From contig CAJUJO010000032.1 of the NCBI GenBank assembly GCA_910586675.1, forward strand, positions 1 through 17,962: a DNA stretch of 17,962 nucleotides, read 5' to 3'. The notes beneath the pieces were generated by a model. It had not been told where the DNA came from. It did not search any database and saw only the letters and a program-made list of their open reading frames with translations. Below, one piece after another: positions 1 through 5,807 of the stretch; position 1 is the first letter of the stretch; each line of letters begins with the position of its first letter. Source of the stretch: an uncultured Christensenellaceae bacterium (GTDB lineage Bacteria; Bacillota; Clostridia; Christensenellales; Borkfalkiaceae). The translations under genes were made by a program, and so were the position numbers.

Positions 1-15
1 GGTTAACCTCTTTTG

Positions 16-38
16 AACCACGCGACTATCGCGTGGTT
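16..38. terminator. GC-rich hairpin, possible terminator of an upstream gene
   Basis: A perfect 10-bp stem (16-25 with 29-38) has a 3-base loop (cta), and the end of the right arm merges into a run of four T on the + strand (37-40). It could terminate a + strand gene lying left of the window. The very short loop also resembles the hairpins at the right edge of the window, so it may be a dispersed palindrome rather than a dedicated terminator. Confidence 0.45.
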
Positions 39-45
39 TTCGTTA

Positions 46-93
46 TACAAAAAACCCTTTGTGCAAATATACCGCACAAAGGGCTTTATTTTT
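46..93. terminator. Bidirectional intrinsic terminator after the XRE gene
   Basis: A perfect 10-bp stem (55-64 with 74-83) has a 9-base loop. On the minus strand it is followed by six T (54-49), which suits termination of the XRE regulator gene ending at 117. On the + strand a T-rich tail follows at 85-93, so it can also stop transcription entering from the left edge. Confidence 0.8.
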
Positions 94-116
94 CGGACAA
101 GGTTTATCCGCGCCTT

Positions 117-320
117 TTAAGGTACGTTTTCAAAAAATTCGTCGAACGAAACGCCGAACGCTTTCACCAAAGCAATAATATAACTCGCCTTCGGTTCGTT
201 TACCGAACGTTCCCAGTAATCGACGGCTTTTTGGCTCACGCCGATCATCTTGCCCAATTGCATTTGCGTCAAGCCCTTTTCCGTTCGCAATTCTTTGATT
301 TTTTCTCCTACTTTCGCCAT
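117..320 (-). CDS. Small XRE-family (Cro/CI-type) transcriptional regulator
   Basis: A 67-residue protein made almost entirely of one helix-turn-helix domain of the Cro/CI type (about residues 5-62). It shows the classic pattern of a GLTQMQLGKMIGVSQ helix-turn-helix followed by a WER...P segment and a closing F-x-V-S-x-D-E-F-F helix. There is no ligand or peptidase domain, so regulation is probably by level or by an unseen partner. It is divergent from the zinc-ribbon gene at 416. The ATG at 320 has no upstream Shine-Dalgarno. A TAAAAT box ends six bases before the ATG, which suggests a leaderless message. A dyad (332-345) abuts that box and probably gives autoregulation. The exact target and inducing signal are unknown. 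Confidence 0.85.
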   Translation of the reverse strand: MAKVGEKIKELRTEKGLTQMQLGKMIGVSQKAVDYWERSVNEPKASYIIALVKAFGVSFDEFFENVP

Positions 321-326
321 ATGAAT

Positions 327-332
327 ATTTTA
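327..332 (-). promoter_or_regulatory. Putative -10 box of the XRE gene (leaderless start)
   Basis: TAAAAT on the minus strand lies six bases before the ATG at 320, so transcription would begin at about the A of the start codon. No good -35 is visible at the right spacing (AATCTT at 17 bp), so the assignment is tentative. The dyad at 332-345 overlaps its upstream edge. Confidence 0.4.
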
Positions 333-345
333 GAAGAAAACTTCT
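332..345. promoter_or_regulatory. Operator copy 1: AGAAG-N4-CTTCT
   Basis: This inverted repeat has 5-bp arms (332-336 and 341-345) around AAAA. The same arms and spacing occur again at 361-374, 29 bp away centre to centre. Its position against the XRE -10 box makes it a likely binding site for the XRE protein. Confidence 0.6.
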
Positions 346-353
346 TAAAAAGA

Positions 354-382
354 TTGACAAAGAAGAATTCTTCTTGCATAAT
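354..382 (+). promoter_or_regulatory. Strong sigma-A promoter of the zinc-ribbon gene
   Basis: A perfect -35 TTGACA (354-359), a 17-bp spacer (360-376) and a -10 CATAAT (377-382). The expected start is near 389, giving a leader of about 27 bases with GAGGAG before the ATG at 416. The spacer is almost completely filled by a 16-bp perfect palindrome, a layout typical of a tightly repressed promoter. Confidence 0.85.
360..375. promoter_or_regulatory. Operator copy 2: 16-bp perfect palindrome between -35 and -10
   Basis: The 8-bp arms AAGAAGAA and TTCTTCTT meet at the centre (360-367 and 368-375). The core AGAAG-N4-CTTCT (361-374) repeats the dyad at 332-345. A repressor bound here would cover both promoter elements of the zinc-ribbon gene. 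The adjacent XRE protein is the obvious candidate, but binding is inferred. Confidence 0.75.
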
Positions 383-415
383 AAGGGGAGATTTCAACAA
401 TGAGGAGAAGAAGTT

Positions 416-739
416 ATGAAATACTGCAGTCATTGCGGCGCGCAAATCGAGGACGAAGCGGTTATCTGCATTCATTGCGGATGCGCGGTATTCGGAAAAA
501 TAAATCCAAAAAACAATTCTTCAACGCTGAAAACGGTCGCAAAAATCTTTATGCTGCTCGGCTGTATCGCAAGCGCGTTCCTGTGGTTGGTTCCACTCTG
601 CTGGACGATTCCCATGACCGTAAAATATTGGCGCGACGTAGCCTATCACCGCCCGACGAGCGTCGCCTTTAAGGTATGTTCTTTATTTTTCGTAAACGTG
701 ATAGCGGGAATTTTAATGCTGTGCGATAACGACGAGTAA
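416..739 (+). CDS. Zinc-ribbon membrane protein, function unknown
   Basis: A 107-residue protein. Residues 4-22 form a zinc ribbon with two CxxC pairs (YCSHCG and CIHCG), as in the zinc_ribbon_2 / DUF-type families common in Firmicutes. After a short polar linker come hydrophobic segments at about 41-66 and 85-102, so the protein should be anchored in the membrane with the ribbon on the cytoplasmic side. The start is set by GAGGAG eight bases upstream. It is transcribed from a strong promoter carrying a palindromic operator and is divergent from the XRE regulator, so the two probably form one regulated unit. I cannot name its function; proteins of this design are usually annotated hypothetical. 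Confidence 0.8.
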   Translation: MKYCSHCGAQIEDEAVICIHCGCAVFGKINPKNNSSTLKTVAKIFMLLGCIASAFLWLVPLCWTIPMTVKYWRDVAYHRPTSVAFKVCSLFFVNVIAGILMLCDNDE

Positions 740-757
740 ACCAATTTATGAATTCCG

Positions 758-799
758 TAACGATAAAAAAGCTCCCCGCAGGGTGCTTTTTTATCGTTA
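758..799. terminator. Bidirectional terminator after the zinc-ribbon gene
   Basis: A 15-bp perfect stem (758-772 with 785-799) contains an A-run in its left arm and a T-run in its right arm (787-792), with a GC-rich apex. It follows the stop codon at 739 and isolates this unit from the phospholipase-like gene. Confidence 0.8.
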
Positions 800-865
800 T
801 AAGCAATTCGTAAAATTTATTCAAAAAATCTTTCTCAATCGCTCCATAAAATTTTCAAATTCGGA

Positions 866-871
866 TATAAT
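866..871 (+). promoter_or_regulatory. -10 box (TATAAT) for the phospholipase-like gene
   Basis: A consensus TATAAT lies 26 bases before the ATG at 898, in an AT-rich gap. No convincing -35 is seen 16-18 bp upstream. The downstream AAGGAG before the ATG fits a normal leadered message. Confidence 0.5.
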
Positions 872-897
872 ATAGCATATCGAATAAGGAGCATTTT

Positions 898-1779
898 ATG
901 CCTTCGAGCATAACCCATCAATTGATCGCCGACGAGGCGCTCCCCGCGCTGCCGCCCGAAGCCGCGCGCGCCGCCGAACGCAACTACGATTATTATTTTC
1001 TCGGTGCGCAAGGTCCGGACGTATTCTTCTTTTACCGTCCGCTTTCCAAATCGGAACCCAACCTCGGTAAATTTTTACACCGCGAACGCGTATTCGACGT
1101 GTTCACGCTCTTTTCCTGCTATCTCAAAACGCTTGCGGGCGAAGAAAAGGAGCGCATAACCGCATACGTTGCGGGATATATTTCCCACTACTGCGCCGAT
1201 ACCGCATTCCACCCTTTCGTGTACAATTACCTTAACGAAAACAAAGCGGACAGGTTCGTCCATCAGCAAATGGAAAACGACTGGGACGTATACTTTCTCC
1301 AAAGCTTGCGCGGGAAGTCGGCGGAGCGCTACGTCTTCCCCTTTTCGCCCAAAAAGCTGAGCCGCGAAGGCGCACTCTTCCGCCTGTATCAATACCTTGC
1401 GCGAAAGCTGGGGCGCAAAGAACTCAACCGGAAAAGTTTTCGCCGCGCCCTATCCGGCTTTGAAAAGTACCTGAAATTTTTTCACAAAAAGAGCTATGCG
1501 AGCCAAAAACGCTGGGAAAAGGCGGAGAAGTTTTTCCGCGCGAAAAACAGGCTGTCCTGCCTTTATCCGAGAAGCCGATCAAACCCCGAATTTCTCTCGG
1601 GCGAACACTATTTCCGCCTTTCCGAAGAGCGGGGAAAGGATGCCGACGAACTGTTCCGCCTTTCCGCAAGGGAGAGCGCACGGCTCTGCGCCGTCTTCTT
1701 TTCCGAGCGCGCGGAAAACTTTCTGCCCCGCAAAGATTTTTCGCGGCACTTTTTAACGGGAAAGCAATTGCAGCCGTGA
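898..1779 (+). CDS. Zinc-dependent phospholipase C-like protein
   Basis: A 293-residue protein of the zinc-dependent phospholipase C / S1-P1 nuclease-like group. Conserved features are an N-terminal SSITHQLIADEALP segment, a YYFLGAQGPDVFFF stretch (about residues 31-44), HRERVFD, and a GYISHYCADTAFHPF motif (about 93-107) whose His and Asp residues would bind metal. Family members bind several zinc ions and some cleave phospholipids. Many bacterial ones are only annotated by similarity, and activity here is inferred. No signal peptide is visible, unlike secreted phospholipases. The start is set by AAGGAG seven bases before the ATG. The C-terminal half is very basic and aromatic. The stop codon directly abuts that of the convergent repeat protein. 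Confidence 0.8.
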   Translation: MPSSITHQLIADEALPALPPEAARAAERNYDYYFLGAQGPDVFFFYRPLSKSEPNLGKFLHRERVFDVFTLFSCYLKTLAGEEKERITAYVAGYISHYCADTAFHPFVYNYLNENKADRFVHQQMENDWDVYFLQSLRGKSAERYVFPFSPKKLSREGALFRLYQYLARKLGRKELNRKSFRRALSGFEKYLKFFHKKSYASQKRWEKAEKFFRAKNRLSCLYPRSRSNPEFLSGEHYFRLSEERGKDADELFRLSARESARLCAVFFSERAENFLPRKDFSRHFLTGKQLQP

Positions 1780-3258
1780 TTATTTCTTTCTTCTCCGCCG
1801 CACGTTGACAATCGCCGCAGCCGCGGCGCCCGCCCCGCCGAGCACGGCGACGCCGCACGAGAGCCCGACGATGAGCGCGGTATAATTCTCTCCCTCGGGA
1901 AGTTCTCCCGCATACTCGCGTAAAAATTCGTACTCGTCGGCAACCAAATCCTTACGCTCCACGCGCTCGTATAAAGCGAGCGCTTTTTTCATATATTCCG
2001 TCTTCTCCGATTGGGGCGCGGCTTTCCACGCTTCCACCGCGTGCAAAAATTCTTCGCCGTAGCCGCCCAGCCTTTCTATCTCTTCCGTCTGCGTCTTTCC
2101 GCAAACGGAACAGCTCCGCGCGCGTTCGCCCGTCTCTTTGTAATCGGGCGTATCGGTAACCCGCCAATCCCCCCAAGCATGTCCGATAGGCGCGATCTCC
2201 TCCTGCGCGATAAAAATTTGCCCGCATACCGCGCAGTGCGAACCTTCCGTAAGCCCCGCGCTTTCGCACCCCGCAGGCAACGCGGGAAGAAGCTCCGTTG
2301 AATGCGGAACGCACGCCGTTTCCCGTTCTTCGGAATGACCGCAGCTCTCCCGCAGACAAGCCCGAACGAGCAGCCCCTTTTGCACGCAGGTCGGAGCGCG
2401 GCGCTCCGTCCACTCTCCCCAATCGTGCCCGAGCGCAGGGATAAGGCGGGATTCTTCCAAAGTCTCCCCGCAAACGGAGCAATAAACCGCGGCGGTATAC
2501 CCGTCCGCGTTGCACGTCGGTTCTTTTCCTTCTCCGACAAAGCTTTTATGTTCCGTAGGAGGTATTTCTTCCGTGCGTTTTTTTCCGCACAGCGCGCATA
2601 TGCAAGATCGTTCTCCGCTTTGCGTACAGGAAGGCGGCGGCTGAACTTCCCAATCGCCCCAACTGTGCCCCGTTGCGGGAAGCGTCTCCCGCTCCTCTGT
2701 CCCGCAGCGCGCGCACGTTCTTCTCCGTTCCCCCGCAATCTCGCAAGTCGGAGAAGCGATAACCCAATCCCCGTAATCGTGCCCGAGCGCCGCAACTTCC
2801 CGCGGCGCTTCGGTAATTTCTCCGCAGACCGCGCACCGTTTCCCTGCGGTAAAGCCCGCCTGCGTACACGTAGCGGCGACGGATGCGATAACCTCTTCGG
2901 TATGCTCCAAGGCTTCGGTTGCGTTCGTCCTTTTATCGATCTCGCCGCAGCGGGTGCAGTGCTCCCAATCGTAACCTTCTTCCGTGCAGGTAGGCAGTAC
3001 CGTTTCTTTGACTATGTTGTGTCCGAGCGCCGCGATCGGCTCTCCGTACGAGAAAACCTCGTCGCAGAGATTACAGTAGCTTTGCTGCGTCATGCCCGCC
3101 TGCGTGCAAGTGGGCGCGCGTTCGGGCACGGTAACGATTTCGTGTTCGCACACAAACGCCGCCGAAACGGGCGTAACCTCCGCCGCGCCGAACAGAAAAA
3201 GGGCACACGCAAAGACGATAACCGATAAAAGCTTCCGCATGTTTCTTCCCAAACCCAT
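1780..3258 (-). CDS. Exported, membrane-anchored protein with nine Cys/His repeats
   Basis: A 492-residue protein. A signal peptide (about residues 7-34, hydrophobic LLSVIVFACALFLFG, then SAA) precedes nine repeats of about 40 residues from 36 to 398. The typical repeat is C-x9/10-C-x2-C-x12/14-H, usually closing in ALGH. Repeats 4, 5, 7 and 9 follow an H-x-Y/W-G-x-W linker. A charged, probably helical stretch (about 400-455) leads to a hydrophobic segment (about 459-484) and an RRRRKK tail, so the repeats should lie outside the cell, tethered by the C terminus. There is no LPXTG motif. Such repeats are common in surface proteins of gut Firmicutes but have no assigned role; metal binding is a guess from the Cys3His pattern. 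AGGAG lies ten bases before the ATG at 3258, and an ATG at 3240 is an alternative start. Confidence 0.8.
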   Translation of the reverse strand: MGLGRNMRKLLSVIVFACALFLFGAAEVTPVSAAFVCEHEIVTVPERAPTCTQAGMTQQSYCNLCDEVFSYGEPIAALGHNIVKETVLPTCTEEGYDWEHCTRCGEIDKRTNATEALEHTEEVIASVAATCTQAGFTAGKRCAVCGEITEAPREVAALGHDYGDWVIASPTCEIAGERRRTCARCGTEERETLPATGHSWGDWEVQPPPSCTQSGERSCICALCGKKRTEEIPPTEHKSFVGEGKEPTCNADGYTAAVYCSVCGETLEESRLIPALGHDWGEWTERRAPTCVQKGLLVRACLRESCGHSEERETACVPHSTELLPALPAGCESAGLTEGSHCAVCGQIFIAQEEIAPIGHAWGDWRVTDTPDYKETGERARSCSVCGKTQTEEIERLGGYGEEFLHAVEAWKAAPQSEKTEYMKKALALYERVERKDLVADEYEFLREYAGELPEGENYTALIVGLSCGVAVLGGAGAAAAAIVNVRRRRKK

Positions 3259-3287
3259 GTTAGAAACACTCCTTCCGTTTTTCTTCC

Positions 3288-3323
3288 GTATGTGATTTCG
3301 TATATGAAATTGTATATGAAACG
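3288..3323. repeat. Three imperfect 12-bp tandem repeats upstream of the repeat-protein gene
   Basis: Units start at 3288, 3300 and 3312 and share the core gTATatGAaat. They lie 30-65 bases upstream of the repeat-protein ATG (3258, minus strand) and just outside the icd terminator hairpin. They may be binding sites or contain the promoter; no clear -35/-10 pair could be assigned. Confidence 0.5.
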
Positions 3324-3346
3324 ACCGCAGAATTTTCCTGCGGCCG
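3322..3346 (-). terminator. icd: Probable weak terminator of icd
   Basis: The stem is ccgcag (3325-3330) with ctgcgg (3338-3343), extended by two more pairs after one mismatch, and has a 7-base loop. It starts 13 bases after the icd stop codon. On the minus strand only a short T-tract follows, so termination may be partial and read-through into the repeat-protein gene is possible. Confidence 0.5.
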
Positions 3347-3358
3347 TGATTTCTTTAT

Positions 3359-4570
3359 TCAGTTCAGTCTCTTAGCGACTGCGTGCAGGAACTCCTCCGA
3401 ATTCAATTTTTGCGGCGTTACGCCGTCGCGGTGAAAGAGCGGAATCAAATCGCCCGTCATCTCTCCGCCTTCGATCGTGTCAGTAACGGCGCGTTCCAGC
3501 CGTTCGGCAAATCCGACGAGCGCCGCATTTTTATCCAGCTCGCCGCGCTTTTTCAGCGCACCCGTCCAGGCGAATATCGTGGCGACGGAATTGGTGGAAG
3601 TTTCTTCCCCCTTCAAATATTTGTAATAATGACGCGTAACCGTGCCGTGCGCCGCTTCGTATTCATACTTCCCGTCGGGCGATACGAGGACGGACGTCAT
3701 CATGCCGAGCGAGCCGTACGCCGTAGCGACCATATCGCTCATGACGTCGCCGTCGTAGTTCTTGCAAGCCCACAGCATACCGCCTTCCGAGCGCACGACG
3801 CGCGCGACCGCATCGTCGATTAAGGTGTACATATAATCGATTCCCGCTTCCTCGAACGCCATGCGGTAACCGCTTTCGTACACCTCGGCAAAAATCTCCT
3901 TGAATCTGCCGTCGTATCCCTTGGCGATGGTGTCCTTCGCGGCGAACGTCATGGGGATTTTATTTTCAAGCGCGTAACGGAAACAGGAGTGCGCGAAGGA
4001 ATAAATCGATTGATCGCAGTTGTGCATGCCCTGCACCACGCCCGCGCCGCACGCGAAGTCGTGCACGAGCTTGCGGCGCACCTCGCGCCCGCTTTCGTCT
4101 TCGATGACGAGATACGCTCTTTCGCCCTTTTCCGCCCTGTCGTCAACTGCGGAATACACGTCGCCGTAGGCGTGCCGCGCGAGCACAACGGGCTTTTTCC
4201 ACGAAGGGATATACGGTCTGATTCCCTCGCAGAGAATGGGCGCACGGAACACCGTTCCGTCGAGAATGCGGCGGATGGTACCGTTCGGGCTCTTCCACAT
4301 TTCATGCAGATTGTACTCCGTCATGCGCTGGGCGTTGGGCGTGATCGTCGCGCACTTAACGGCGACGCCGTATTTTTTGGCGGCGCGCGCGCTCTCTTCG
4401 GTAACTTTATCCCCCGTTTCGTCGCGGTGAACAAGCCCGAGATCGTAGTATTCCGTATATAAGTCCACGTAGGGAAGAAGGAGGATTTCCTTTATCATCT
4501 TCCACAGAACGCGCGTCATTTCGTCCCCGTCCATTTCGACGAGGGGGGTCGTCATGCTGATTTTCGGCAT
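3359..4570 (-). CDS. icd: NADP-dependent isocitrate dehydrogenase, eukaryote-like homodimeric type
   Basis: Converts isocitrate to 2-oxoglutarate, CO2 and NADPH. At 403 residues it aligns by eye along its whole length with the type II subfamily that includes human IDH1, not with the E. coli-type enzyme. The substrate residues fall at the same numbers as in human IDH1: KSPNGTIR at 93-100, R109 in VFRA, R132 in ARHAYGD and Y139. The metal-site region reads LIDDAVARVVRSEGG, and the cofactor region AAHGTVTRHY followed by GEETSTN is the NADP-type signature. It has its own promoter inside the end of ddl, with GAGG before the ATG. No other TCA-cycle gene is in the window, so its role is probably 2-oxoglutarate and NADPH supply for biosynthesis. 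Confidence 0.95.
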   Translation of the reverse strand: MPKISMTTPLVEMDGDEMTRVLWKMIKEILLLPYVDLYTEYYDLGLVHRDETGDKVTEESARAAKKYGVAVKCATITPNAQRMTEYNLHEMWKSPNGTIRRILDGTVFRAPILCEGIRPYIPSWKKPVVLARHAYGDVYSAVDDRAEKGERAYLVIEDESGREVRRKLVHDFACGAGVVQGMHNCDQSIYSFAHSCFRYALENKIPMTFAAKDTIAKGYDGRFKEIFAEVYESGYRMAFEEAGIDYMYTLIDDAVARVVRSEGGMLWACKNYDGDVMSDMVATAYGSLGMMTSVLVSPDGKYEYEAAHGTVTRHYYKYLKGEETSTNSVATIFAWTGALKKRGELDKNAALVGFAERLERAVTDTIEGGEMTGDLIPLFHRDGVTPQKLNSEEFLHAVAKRLN

Positions 4571-4597
4571 AGTTACCTCGGTTGATTCTTTTGCCTT

Positions 4598-4626
4598 ATT
4601 ATACCAAAAATCAGCGCCGTTTGCAA
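4598..4626 (-). promoter_or_regulatory. Sigma-A promoter of icd
   Basis: TTGCAA (4626-4621), a 17-bp spacer and TATAAT (4603-4598) on the minus strand. The -35 and part of the spacer lie within the last codons of ddl. The predicted start is near 4591, about 20 bases before the icd ATG, so icd can be expressed independently of ddl. Confidence 0.8.
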
Positions 4627-5735
4627 CTCTTTCCGCCCGAGAAAATATCCGCGTTTAAGATTCCCGTTTGCACCGTTTGCTTAGGTCTTTCGGGGCGGGT
4701 AAGGCACTCTTCCACGAGCGAGCAGACAAACGCCCTGACGGCGGTAAGCGACCCGCCGAACAGATATCCCGCAAGCGAACCGGGAACGGTGTTCAGCTCG
4801 TTGAAATACGCCTTATCCCCCGCGACGAGAAAGTCCGCGCGCACCACGCCGCGCACGTGGAACCGTTCGTAAATCGTTTTCGTGTATTCCCGGATTTTTA
4901 GCGCCGTATCCTCGGGCAAATCGGCGGGAAACGCCGAAGGGCGCGCTGCGGGAGAGCCCTCGTACTTTTCCGCAAAGGTGAGGATTTTTTCCGCCGAGAA
5001 CACCTCTTCGCAGGGAGATACGGAAACCTCGCCCCCGATTCGGCAGGCGGCGCAGTTGACGTCCCGCTTATCGGCGAAATACTCCTCGACGAGCGCGCCG
5101 CGATCCAGCTCGAAAGCAAGTTCAAACGCTTCCTTCAAACGCGCTTCGTCCTCGGCGACGGTAACGCCGATACTCGACCCGAGGCGGGAAGGCTTGACGA
5201 TGACGGGATAACCGAACTCCTCCGCGCGCGCGAGCACGCCCGTGCCGTTTTTCCTCCATTCTTCTTCCGATACGGCGAAAGAGCGCGCAATCGGAATCCC
5301 CAACCCCGCCGCCGCAATCTGGGAATATTCCTTGTTCATAAAAATAGCGGAAACGGGCGTATCGGGCGAAGCGTTCGGAATGCCGTTCCATACGAACAAG
5401 GCAGACAGAGTGCCGTCCTCTCCCATGCCGCCGTGGCAGCAGTTGAGCGCGCAATCAAGCGAATAAAGGACTTTCCTCCTCTTCCCCGTCCGCACGATAT
5501 TTTTGCCCTCCAACGCGACGGGCGTAAATTTTTCCCGCAGCGGCTGTTTGAAATCTTCCACGCCGCGCATGCTTTGAGAAGTCGCCATGCCGCCTTCGCG
5601 CGGGAGATAGACGGGTACGGCGCGGTATCCCGCCGTGCGCAAGAGATTGACCGCATACATGCCCGTAATGACGGAAATTTCGTGCTCGCTTGAAATACCG
5701 CCGAAGAATACGCCTACCGTTTTCTGATTTTTCAT
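4611..5735 (-). CDS. ddl: D-alanine--D-alanine ligase
   Basis: Joins two D-alanines using ATP in the cytoplasm, making the dipeptide that MurF attaches to the peptidoglycan precursor. The 374-residue protein has the full ATP-grasp layout: an N-terminal GVFFGGISSEHEISV, the HGGMGEDG loop (about residues 100-107), KPSRLGSSIGV (about 185-195), and the C-terminal metal-binding NELNTVPGS. The ending NTVPGSLAGYLF follows the divergent clostridial form, not the vancomycin-type ligases. Resistance-type D-Ala-D-Lac activity is not suggested, but substrate choice cannot be settled by eye. AAGGAG precedes the ATG. It lies just downstream of murF, as is common in Firmicutes, but a strong hairpin terminator separates them. 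Confidence 0.93.
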   Translation of the reverse strand: MKNQKTVGVFFGGISSEHEISVITGMYAVNLLRTAGYRAVPVYLPREGGMATSQSMRGVEDFKQPLREKFTPVALEGKNIVRTGKRRKVLYSLDCALNCCHGGMGEDGTLSALFVWNGIPNASPDTPVSAIFMNKEYSQIAAAGLGIPIARSFAVSEEEWRKNGTGVLARAEEFGYPVIVKPSRLGSSIGVTVAEDEARLKEAFELAFELDRGALVEEYFADKRDVNCAACRIGGEVSVSPCEEVFSAEKILTFAEKYEGSPAARPSAFPADLPEDTALKIREYTKTIYERFHVRGVVRADFLVAGDKAYFNELNTVPGSLAGYLFGGSLTAVRAFVCSLVEECLTRPERPKQTVQTGILNADIFSGGKSCKRR

Positions 5736-5749
5736 AAAATTCTCCTTTT

Positions 5750-5786
5750 ACAAACAAAAAACACCCGAGCATTTTCTCGGGTGTTT
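5750..5786 (-). terminator. Terminator or attenuator between murF and ddl
   Basis: A perfect 11-bp stem (5776-5786 with 5759-5769) has a 6-base loop and is followed on the minus strand by a T-rich tract. It ends only about 23 bases before the ddl ATG, leaving no room for a complete promoter after it. It may therefore let only part of the murF transcript through to ddl, or act as an attenuator in a ddl leader that starts near the end of murF. Confidence 0.8.
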
Positions 5787-5807
5787 CATTGGCAGAAAAA
5801 TATAATT

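Noticed and set aside
33..419. 128-codon + strand frame across the XRE gene and promoter region
   Set aside because: It covers the XRE gene in antisense, the operators and the zinc-ribbon promoter, has no ribosome-binding site and no recognisable domain.
1..900. Prophage or integrative-element remnant
   Set aside because: An XRE repressor and AT-rich DNA are suggestive, but there is no integrase, attachment repeat, tRNA or structural gene in view.
2302..3228. Long open frame (308 codons) on the + strand opposite the repeat protein
   Set aside because: It lies antisense to a well-supported gene with signal peptide and repeats, has no ribosome-binding site, and its Arg/Phe-rich product mirrors the repeat codons of the other strand.
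4611..5735. Vancomycin-type D-Ala-D-Lac ligase
   Set aside because: No vanH, vanX or van regulators are nearby, the gene sits with murF, and the motifs fit a housekeeping clostridial Ddl.
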